DNA of 64,000 nt from Lomentospora prolificans (lineage: Eukaryota > Ascomycota > Sordariomycetes > Microascales > Microascaceae): NCBI GenBank assembly GCA_029532625.1, contig JARFXM010000011.1:124001-188000 (forward strand), read 5' to 3'. The translations under genes and the position numbers were made by a program. Shown here one piece after another: positions 54,092 to 64,000 of the stretch. Positions within the stretch are counted from its first letter, which is position 1. Every line of letters begins with the position of its first letter. The notes under the pieces are model-generated. The model did not search any database, was not told the DNA's origin, and worked only from the letters and a program-made list of their open reading frames with translations.

Positions 54092-55483
54092 TCAGAGTTC
54101 AAACACTGCAAGCTTCGGACGTTGGTCCGAGAGGTCCTCAACCACCTTTGGATTCCAGACGAGATGGTCAGTCTCGCCCTCTGGAATTTCTCCCAATGCT
54201 TCGGCGGGGAAAAGCCAGAATCCTGCAACGGAAGGGATCATCTCTCCTTGCTCTTGATACTTGATAAATGGAAGTTTTTCTTCCCATTCCTTCCACTCCC
54301 CATTTTCTTTCTGCAAAAAGTTTTCAAAGGATTCCATGTCCACGACAGCACCGCCGACAGCTAACCCATAAAAGAAGGTAAAGGGGGAGCTCTGTGCTTC
54401 TTCACCAGCCGGACGAGCAACCCCAAACTCTCTCTCTATGCGCTTCCAAAAGCAGACGGTTCTCCTCGGGTCATATCCCATGTATAGGCTATCTAAATGC
54501 CACTTTATATTCCGCGGGTCCGCCTCGAAGACCTTGATCGCCCGAGTCCGCGTGTCGGCAAAAACCGGCATGGCGCGATTGAGCCGAAAGTATTTGCAAC
54601 GAAAGCCACTCAAAACGCTAAGGTTGACGCGAGCGCTCTGGGCAACAATGTTGAATGCCGTAAAGCTCTCCAAATTGGCAAGCGACTGTGCGAAAAGCGA
54701 CCGCGCCGGTTCGACCACGCCAGAGGGAACGAGGTCATTGTGGAGGCGCGTCAGGCTGTTGATCTCTCCCATGGCGAGATGGAGCGCGCCGACGAAGCGC
54801 GGGTCGTAGGCGCGGACATCGTTGAGGAAGTCGACAAAGTATTCACCGGATGACCGGAAACCGACGTGGACGTCTAGCGTGTCTGTCTCGGGGCTTAGAT
54901 GGAGAACCTGCTCGCCGTCGGCGCTGATACCCTCGGGTCCTATGGGGAGATGGATCCGATACTGCGCCAGGGAAGCGTTTCTCGACTCGTGGGTTACTCG
55001 GAATATCGGGGACTCCTCATATCCCCTGGCGACGTAGACGTGACAACGACGAGCGCTGACGAGGTTTCCCAGTTTATTCCTGGTTGTGTAGAGATGCTGC
55101 TCTCTAGAAGCATCGCAACGGGTAGGCACATCCCCAATATCGGCAATGACTATGGTTATCAGTCGCTTCTCGGGAAGTGCATGGCGCCATATCTTTAGTC
55201 GGAGTTCCGTGGGCAGTTGAGAAAAGCGAGAAAACCCCTGAACTGGACCTGGACGGGAACACGCGGGCTCACCGCAGAGGAATCGGTTCAAAATTTCAGA
55301 GAACATGAGCTGCCGTTTGAGACCTACATCGAGATGCCACAGTCCTGTCGCGGGGTCTGTCACGGGTCGACCGGTCGACCCAGCCGGTTCAAGGACACAA
55401 GATGACTTGTGATGAGAGAGATCAAAGGCGGGGATCACAGAGTCTCCACCATTGGTGCGGGGCATCTGATTGGTTGCCATCAT
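54092..55483 (-). CDS. 2EXR-domain protein
   Basis: Single exon, 463 residues. Two ATGs are adjacent (55483 and 55480). The 2EXR domain, named for its ExR motifs, starts at about residue 86: FSRFSQLPTELRLKIWRHAL (the first E-x-R is in TELRLKIW), followed by the expected second motif in THESRNASLAQYRI at about 164-177. The stretch VLHLSPETDTLDV is also typical. The remainder is mixed, with WKRIEREFGV and a Phe/Trp-rich region. The domain is abundant in filamentous ascomycetes, is distantly similar to F-box-like folds, and has no defined biochemical role. No signal peptide or membrane helix is visible. The plus-strand frames inside this span are mirror frames. Confidence 0.88.
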   Translation of the reverse strand: MMATNQMPRTNGGDSVIPAFDLSHHKSSCVLEPAGSTGRPVTDPATGLWHLDVGLKRQLMFSEILNRFLCGEPACSRPGPVQGFSRFSQLPTELRLKIWRHALPEKRLITIVIADIGDVPTRCDASREQHLYTTRNKLGNLVSARRCHVYVARGYEESPIFRVTHESRNASLAQYRIHLPIGPEGISADGEQVLHLSPETDTLDVHVGFRSSGEYFVDFLNDVRAYDPRFVGALHLAMGEINSLTRLHNDLVPSGVVEPARSLFAQSLANLESFTAFNIVAQSARVNLSVLSGFRCKYFRLNRAMPVFADTRTRAIKVFEADPRNIKWHLDSLYMGYDPRRTVCFWKRIEREFGVARPAGEEAQSSPFTFFYGLAVGGAVVDMESFENFLQKENGEWKEWEEKLPFIKYQEQGEMIPSVAGFWLFPAEALGEIPEGETDHLVWNPKVVEDLSDQRPKLAVFEL

Positions 55484-57140
55484 GGGACATGCATTCCTAT
55501 TGTTACTTTTTTGGGGGAGCTACCGCGATATTACCATCTAGGCCCGACGATCATCGCTTTAGCCCACGGCAAGTGTCGCGAATGCGGCGGAGATTGGGAT
55601 TGAGGCTCCACGGGATCCCATCTCCTGTCTTAGGGTGCCTCAATGTCTCTCGATTAAAAAGTGGGGGGTGAGTGAAGGGTTGGGATGGTGCTGGGGATGC
55701 TGGATTTGAAGTATGGCCAGCACAAAGAGTGAAATGGAGGCTTGACGTGGACAATCTTTCTACTAAGCCAGGCCCCCTGAATTTGCGTGTCGCCAACCTA
55801 TTGACTCGCGGTAGGATGGCTCATTGATTTTGCTGTTTTTGGCTTCACGGTTTGCTCGTGTAACCTAACCAAACTTCCCGGTAGAGCGGTGTAGCCTGGC
55901 GGTGGGGATTTGGATGCCATATCCACCGGATTTTTCTCTCCATCGCAAAAAGGGCCAACATGTGTCGATTTTTTACTCCAGATGGCAGCAAAGGGCCGAT
56001 TTCCGGCTCCAACTCTGGCCAAGCATCGTCGCCCAGCGGGGAACCGTGGGCAAACGCAACTGCCCCCTGCCAGCGGAAGCCCTCCCAAGCGCGGATAGCC
56101 AGTTGGCGGATGCGTCGATCCTCCCCCCCGGGCCCACTAGGGGGGGATTGGGCGTGCCTGTAATATTCCAAATCGCCAGCTTGGACCCCCGGTCCGCTCC
56201 AACTCCCGCGCTTAGTGTAGCCTCCCGAGAGATCGACAGTGGGAATCTTCCCTCCTGGCGCAAGCCGTACCTGTGCGACGAATCACAAATATCAATCACT
56301 TCTCTGATGCGTTGGTTCTATGTGATGATGCAGTTGGTTGCCAGTAACCCTCGCAGCCTGTTCTCTTGTTATTCTGTTTTTTGGGGGTTTGCGATGGTTT
56401 TAATTTTGTTTACCTTTGGCTCATCAAGGTATCTTCTGGATAGTCGGCCCCGCCACCAACCGGGCGGTCGGGCTGCATTGGACAATAGATTGATAGCTCC
56501 GGTTGAGCCTTCTGCAGTGATTGACCTGATTTCGCTTGTTGTCTTTCGCATTACCTGCAGGTCCAACTGAGGATGACGCACGTACCTAGCGTTCCTGAAT
56601 TAATAGATCTATTAAGTTTAGGGCAGAAAAAGATCCATGGATGGCTTCAGGAGCAAGGGGGGGTGTGGGAGCCCAAGACGCTTCAGCCAACACAGCGGGT
56701 TCCCAACATAATATCCGATGTGAACTCTTACTTTTTATCCCGACGAACTGAGTAGAAAAAGAAGTCTAACTACGAAAGGACGCAAGGGCTGGGGACAGGC
56801 CTGGCGTCCGGAGCTTACTGCCTGAGCATGGGCTTTTAGCGTCTTGGTGGGATTGGGATTGACCGCTGATCACGACAACCCCGGTCGCGTGAACCCCCAT
56901 TTTTTCCCCCTTGACCGCGCTTCACCAGAGCGAGACACCCAGTTGCTAACCGAGAAGATTATAAACTGGTCCTTGCGGCCCGAGAGATGGGTAATAGTTG
57001 CGTCTTCGAGCCAGCATCGTTTCCTTGGTGCTCTATTCTTATTATCGTCACACTCATTTTGCCTGTTAGACTGCGCCAGAGCAGCAACTATTCACTCGTT
57101 ATTGTATCAGTTGCGCCCCTCGCGTCTAATTTTGTTCAAT
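55484..57140. other. Intergenic region with divergent promoters
   Basis: About 1.66 kb between divergent genes. A G/C-rich run with CCCCCCCGGGCCC lies near 56128-56142, and GGCCAGC / GCCTGGC words near 55713, 55765, 55892 and 56799. Open frames (for example 55902-56570) have no domain content. Confidence 0.5.
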
Positions 57141-58006
57141 ATGCGTTCTTTACTGTATTATAGCGCTCTCCTTTTGTCTACCGGTCTATTAACCCACGGG
57201 GCTTCCATCAACTTCTCGGGGGCCAAAGGCGGCCGCGCGCTCAATCTCTTGGCGCGCGAAACTCAACCGAGCTGCCTCAAGCCCGAGCTGATCCAAGATT
57301 CCAGCGCCATAACGGGCCAAGAGCCGGGAACCGAGGGAATGCAGCCGGGCCAGACCCCTTCCGCCACGGACAAGTACAACTTTATCAACTTCTGCGACGG
57401 CCAGGAACTTACCAACGGCAAGGCCTTGACGACGGCCTCCTGCAATGGAATCCCCATGGGTAAGCTCCCGGCGGCGAGCAACATGATTTCGGCCTTGATC
57501 ACGAGCCCCAAGCATGCCGCTCGCATCCCGGCCGAGACCACCTTCAACATCTCCGTCCAGACGTCTCACCTTAGCGCCGGCCACTTTGTCAACCCTTCCA
57601 CGAGCTACTACAGGGCCCCTCAGGACCTCGACAGCAACGGAGACATTCTTGGCCATTGCCACATCACCGTTCAGGACATCGGCTCGCTAGACTCTGTTGT
57701 TCCTCCCGACCCGAACCAGTTCGTATACTTTGCCGGCATCCTCGACAACGGCGACGGCCATGGTCTTTTCCAAGCGACGGTCCAGGGCGGTCTCCCCCCG
57801 GCGCGTACCGCGTCTGCACCATGATTGCAGCCCAGAACCACCAGCCTGTCGCCATGCCCGTCGCTCAGCGCGGAGCTCAGGATGACTGCACCAAATTTGA
57901 GGTCGTGGGCCATTACCCCGAGGAAGGAGAGGAAGGAGACCACAGACCATCGCTGCCCGGGAATCACACGATTGGCAAGAAGTGCCGAAGGAACGCTCGC
58001 GAGTAG
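57141..58006 (+). CDS. Secreted fungal protein, frameshifted near its C-terminus
   Basis: The ATG at 57141 opens MRSLLYYSALLLSTGLLTHG, a clear signal peptide. The mature part has FINFCDGQELTNGKALTTASC, GIPMGKLPAASNMISALITS, FVNPSTSYYRAPQDLDSNGD and GHCHITVQDIGSLDS, a pattern common to a family of secreted ascomycete proteins of unknown role. In this frame translation stops at 57824 just after GLFQATVQGGLPP. One frame over, from about 57800, it continues directly with GAYRVCTMIAAQNHQPVAMP and VAQRGAQDDCTKFEVVGH to a stop at 58006, which is the expected family end. The break lies in a six-C run at 57794-57799, so a one-base deletion is the likely cause, either a real mutation or a sequencing error. 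No intron could bridge it. The truncated form would lose the last two conserved blocks. Confidence 0.8.
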
Positions 58007-59311
58007 GGCGACATGAAGATGACGAGCATTTGGCGCAAGGGACGGAATTAATTAATTTCAAAAAGCGTATAATGTCGAATGAAACCTAGGACCCGTAGTC
58101 TCCGTCAACGCACCTAGCTTCGTTGGAATAACGCACACCAGTTGTTTATAATACTATGTTGCCGGATGCATTCGTGTGTTCGTGCATTGCAATTGACTTA
58201 TCTAATTAATTCCAGATCTAACTGTGTTGTTAATAGGTGTTCATTCTCGCAACCGGAAGTTGACGGGCACTAAAGTGTTGATTAATATAGAGGTCACCCC
58301 AAGAGGACACGTCCTCCATTTCCCCAAGTATGCGGGCGACACCATGTTTAAAGGCCGCCAAGTTCAACATAACGCCCTTTCTCGGTTCGCAAGTCCCTTG
58401 TTTGGTCCGTCTTGGGAGCTCGCCAGCCAATGTCGGGGCCTCGTAAGAACACTAATCTTAGCGCTACTCACGCGTGCTTTTGAAGGCCAAAAGACAGAGT
58501 CCGACACGATGTATATCAATGCAGACAGTATGCGACGACGTCGTATGATAGTTCTCGCAATCCGGCTACTCGCCTTGCCTAAGATGTGGTCACAGGCTGA
58601 TCCTTAATGACAGACAATTACACAAGGCCTACCTCAATGCTGTCATTGCCATTAACTAAACCAAAGGGCTAGGGAGCAGTTGGGGTATTGATAAGGCCAA
58701 CAGTTTATTAACCGTGTTGCACGCGCTATTTTAGGCCCATCTCGGGGTTGGCCCGGGGTAGTCGGTGGGCGGCACCGCCCGGAACTGTTCGCAGTTGCCA
58801 GCCTGCAGTACCCAATTCCGAGCGCCTTCGCTTCCCTTGACTAGCTAGCTAGGCGGAAGCTATGATGAATGCTTGCCAGCCAGGCAGTCACCCGGAAAGC
58901 TTCCCTTTGCGACTCTTAATATTCTGGCTGGACCCACAGGGTCGCTGTCTTGGCGGAACCCAACACGGTCTCCTGTGGGGCACAACCTCGAAGCCAGGCT
59001 CGACCAACGTTAGGGTAGCATTTCGCCTCTATTCCCGACTTAGCCAGGCGATGAATCTTGCCATTGTGCCAGGCGAGACTTTTATTAGTCAACACCCATG
59101 TCTTTCAATTTTCCATGGTATTTATTTATCCTAGGAAAAATCCCCGCAGTAAAAAGAAAAAAAATTAAAATTTCCCAGCTTTCCCCTCCTAAGTCCAACC
59201 GGTCGCCGTGAAGGGCAAAAGAAAAAAAAAAAAAAGAATTTCCAACACTTAGCATTGATTCGAACCAGCTCACGTTTTCCTTATACGTATACAACCTTTA
59301 CGGGTTTTCAC
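58007..59311. other. Intergenic region
   Basis: About 1.3 kb. GCCAGCCAATG lies near 58429, TTGCCAGCCTGC near 58796, and more such words at 58870-59080, for example TTGCCAGCCAGGC near 58872. A-rich tracts occur at 59151-59166 and 59219-59236, just before the MFS gene. No gene is supported. Confidence 0.5.
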
Positions 59312-60814
59312 ATGCCGAATGTCTCTAGCCATGCAGAGGACAGCTGCCTAAAAAACCGCCCTTCCCCTGGCCAGCTCGAGGCCGGCTGCGTCCCGTCCCA
59401 GTCCCGCGAGGTTCTGGAGAGCGAGGAAGTAATAGCCGTCCCGGCTGGCCCTCATTCCAATCCCACCCCCGAACCCGCCGGGGACCCACATTCTGTGGAG
59501 GAAGACACGTACCCAGAGGGTGGACTCAAGGCATGGCTTGTCGTCTTTGGTTCGTTCTGCACCATGGGGGCCGTGTTTGGGCTGACCAACTCGGCCGGCG
59601 TCTTCGAGTCGTATTTTAAGCAAAATCAACTCAGCGAGTACAGCCATTCGCAGATCGGATGGATCTTTAGCTTGTACCTGTTTCTCGTCTTCTTTGTCGG
59701 GATCCAGGTTGGCCCCGTCTTTGATCGCTATGGACCTCGCGCCTTGATCGCCGCCGGAAGTCTCGTCACTATCACGAGCTTGATGCTCCTGAGTTTGTGC
59801 AAGGGTAAGAATTTTTTTTTTTTTCTTTATTGCTGCTCGGTATCATAAAAGAACCTCGAGCTAATAAGATTTCCAGTCTACTACCAGATTATCCTAACCT
59901 ATGCCGTAATGGGCGGTCTCGGAGGAGCTCTGCTCAACGCCCCTGCCTATGGCGCCATCGCCCACTTCTTCAATAAGAGGCGCGGTCTCGCCACCGGGGT
60001 TGCCACGACCGCTGGTGGTCTCGGTGGAATAGTTTTCCCCATCCTATTACAATTTCTCCTCGGTGAAAATGGCGTCGGCTTTCCATGGGCGTGCCGCATT
60101 CTCGGCTTCATCTTTGTCGGCCTCTGCATCCCCTCAAATCTCTTCATCCGGAGTCGTCTCCCGCCCAAGCGCGGACCCGACGGCAAACCGAAGACCGAGT
60201 CAGTCTTGCCGGACCTCACCATCTTTCGAGACAAAGGTCTCGCCATGGCTACCGTAGGGGTGTTTTTCATGGAGTGGGGTCTGTTCGTGCCGTTGACGTA
60301 TATCGTGTCATACGCTAGAGCCCAGGGAAACTCCCAGTCTAGCAGCTCCATCCTACTTTCCCTCTTAAACGCCGGTTCCGTCGTGGGACGTTTTCTGCCC
60401 GGCCTTTTAGCCGATAAATTCGGCCGGTTCAACGTCATCATCATTACCAACGGCCTGTGCGCTCTCTTCGCATTCAGCCTCTGGATCCCAGCCCACCTGT
60501 CCAACGCCGTCCTAGTTGTCTTCTGCGTCCTCTTTGGCTTCGCAAGTGGCAGTAACCTCGGCCTCTATCCCGTGTGCATTGGCCAATTCTGCGAATCCCA
60601 GTCGTACGGCCGCTACTTTTCCACCGCGAGCATGATTGCCAGCTTCGGAACTCTGACGAGCGTACCTATCGGTGGCGCACTCGTTGGGCTTGGCGGTTCT
60701 CGCGGCTGGACTGCCTTGGTCATCTTCTGTGGCATGTCCTATGTTGCTGCGATGTTTTGTTATATTGCAGCCCGAGTCTGTGCAATTGGATGGAAGGTTC
60801 GCAAGATCTTCTAA
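59312..60814 (+). CDS. MFS monocarboxylate-type (MCT/Mch-like) transporter
   Basis: Two exons, 59312-59804 and 59877-60814, with a 72-base intron containing a T run, giving 476 residues. The ATG at 59312 is the first in frame after stretches without homology. After a hydrophilic N-terminus of about 70 residues comes PEGGLKAWLVVFGSFCTMGAV, the standard first-helix sequence of fungal monocarboxylate-type carriers. GVFESYFKQNQL, QIGWIFSLYLFLVFF and PVFDRYGPRALIAAG follow. The splice join gives LCK-VYYQIILTYAVMGGLGG, again typical. Helix 4-5 (NKRRGLATGVATTAGGLGG) and GRFLPGLLADKFGRFNVI are clear. Family members move monocarboxylates, riboflavin or other small acids at the plasma membrane; fungi have many with unknown substrates. 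It is convergent with the carboxylesterase gene, 362 bases away, so an ester hydrolysis and uptake link is possible but untested. Confidence 0.93.
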
Positions 60815-61176
60815 GCAGCATATTATATCGGCGGACTGCTGTTTGTGAATTGCTTATTTGGGTCTCCCAACACCCCCCTTCTAGCTTGTAGTCCGCCCTT
60901 TTTAGTTGGAGTGTAGCTAGTCGACAATCAACTACCTCTTCCTAAGCTCTTGTCTTTGTAATTCGTAACTCTCTGTGCAGGATACTACTATCTACCTTTT
61001 ATTTCGCTCGTGTCGCTTGGGCTCACTCGAAACGTATTTGTTCCTTGGCGCTTTACATGAAAAGCTTCAACTAATAGTTCTCAATAGCTAACCGCCTGGA
61101 AAAGTATCGATCTTATTAGTCAAGGCGATAACGGATTGTCCGCTGTTTTATTAACGCTTGCGTTTATCTACGTCGT
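60815..61176. other. Short spacer between convergent genes
   Basis: About 360 bases holding the 3' ends of the MFS and carboxylesterase genes. Nothing else is recognisable. Confidence 0.45.
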
Positions 61177-63071
<1,895 letters not shown>

Positions 63072-64000
63072 ATTTATATTTCAAAACTTCGTTTCTGATG
63101 TAACGCTAACTTTGGATTGAGTCGGGCATCGAAAAGAGACAACGAGTAGTCAATTGACTCAAGGGTGGGAGCTGCGTATTTATACATCCGTGGCATTCAC
63201 AGTTGTACACTGCGGTCTGCCTGGCGATGGATTAAAAAAAAGAATAGACCAACGCTGGCGGGCCACGTCGGGCTAAATAGATACGATCGACTGATCTCCA
63301 AATTATGCAATGATGGATAACGCTCTCTCTATCCGCGGTGACAATGGCCGATCGCGTCAGCTTACATCCGGCGGGAACTTTTGCTCATCGGCGACTCGGT
63401 TGCTCGTATAACGGCACAGAAAGCGTCAGCATACGCTAGTTCACCGCAACCTGAGCCATCCGCGGAAAATCGAAGCCAGGCTGGGCTGCAGAAGCAATCC
63501 GTTTGTGGCGGATGCAGGTGCGGGGAATCGCTCGTTTTGTCCGATTCCTCCGCGGCGTTCGCGCAGATTCCAGTGTGCGCGAGCCCGAGACGAACCGCAT
63601 TTTCATACTATTGCTGTTCCTCAGAGTGAACGTTTTTAGGACAGAGCTACATTGATCTCTGTTAAAGCCAGACCATGGTCCCATTTCTGTCAACATCGGA
63701 CTAGGTTGGCTGACCAGTTTGAGATAATGACCACTGGATAGAACGAAACGTCACCGAAGATGCTTGACAATCCTCTCTACCTCTATATTAGCATCTTCAA
63801 AATAGGTTCGGGTCGGTAATTAGGCTTCCAACAAACCGAGAGACCACTTTTGAAGATATATGTACAATTGCATCCGTGTTAGCATCAACATGGTAGAGGG
63901 TAGAATTCGCTGTGAGACTTACCTTCCGCTCAATTCCAAATATTGGGCATTAACCCGTTGTGCCGCCCAAGGCCACTCGCCATCTGGTCGTCAGTTGCGT
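63072..64000. other. Right edge, esterase promoter and gene-free DNA
   Basis: About 930 bases. The left part carries the esterase promoter, including the TATA-like site at 63177-63184. No gene is supported in the remainder up to the window edge. Confidence 0.45.
63177..63184 (-). promoter_or_regulatory. Candidate TATA box of the carboxylesterase gene
   Basis: Reads TATAAATA on the minus strand, about 106 bases upstream of the ATG at 63071. Position and sequence fit a core promoter element. Confidence 0.45.

Noticed and set aside
55902..56570. 222-residue plus-strand open frame
   Set aside because: No start context, domain, signal peptide or family-like sequence, and it lies in a spacer between divergent genes.
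59240..59275. GGTTCGAAT on the minus strand followed by a T run, resembling a tRNA B box and Pol III terminator
   Set aside because: The bases around it do not form a T stem or acceptor stem, and no A box is in place.

Overview
The window is nuclear DNA of a filamentous ascomycete (Pezizomycotina). Coding genes are broken by short GT-AG introns of roughly 50-115 bases, spacers are long and contain homopolymer tracts, and the gene content is typical of these fungi: two HET-domain proteins, an F-box protein, a 2EXR protein, a fungal Argonaute, MFS carriers, a GMC oxidoreductase and a type-B esterase. A member of Hypocreales is a reasonable guess from gene style, but nothing here fixes the species. 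Exon borders were placed by reading splice signals and protein-family continuity; no database was searched.

Layout. 1-4.7 kb: a large secreted, Ser/Thr-rich, cysteine-patterned protein with tandem PAN/apple-like repeats. 4.7-7.4 kb: gene-free, with a 33-T tract and a hairpin. 7.4-14.0 kb: a GNAT acetyltransferase divergent from a chromate-ion transporter, then a secretory FKBP isomerase and a GH43 arabinofuranosidase-type enzyme with an AbfB domain. A C-terminal scrap of a second GH43 lies tail to tail with it. 14.8-22.4 kb, minus strand: HET protein, eight-exon malic enzyme, DHA1-type MFS carrier. 23.3-23.9 kb: decayed sugar-transporter relic. 24.5-36.6 kb: AhpD-like protein, short-chain dehydrogenase, F-box protein, glyoxalase-like protein and GMC oxidoreductase, separated by long empty spacers. 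38.0-47.5 kb, all plus strand: a DEDDy 3'-5' exonuclease, an Argonaute with a complete D-E-D-H slicer tetrad, a ZIP metal transporter and a HET protein with a hydrophobic N-terminal part. 48.3-64 kb: a small secreted or membrane protein, a LURP-one-related protein, a small conserved Gly-rich protein, a 2EXR protein, a secreted protein with a one-base frameshift, a monocarboxylate-type MFS carrier and a secreted carboxylesterase.

How the genes may work together. Most neighbours show no obvious shared pathway, which is normal for fungal chromosomes. The most suggestive arrangement is the 3'-5' exonuclease 453 bases upstream of the Argonaute on the same strand, because small-RNA silencing in fungi uses an exonuclease (QIP in Neurospora) to process the Argonaute-bound strand. 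The exonuclease here belongs to a different subfamily, so any functional pairing is an inference. Intergenic DNA across the window carries many copies of a GCCAG-(G/C)-C / TGGCCAGC-like word, densest around 12.0-12.5 kb, which no annotated gene explains.
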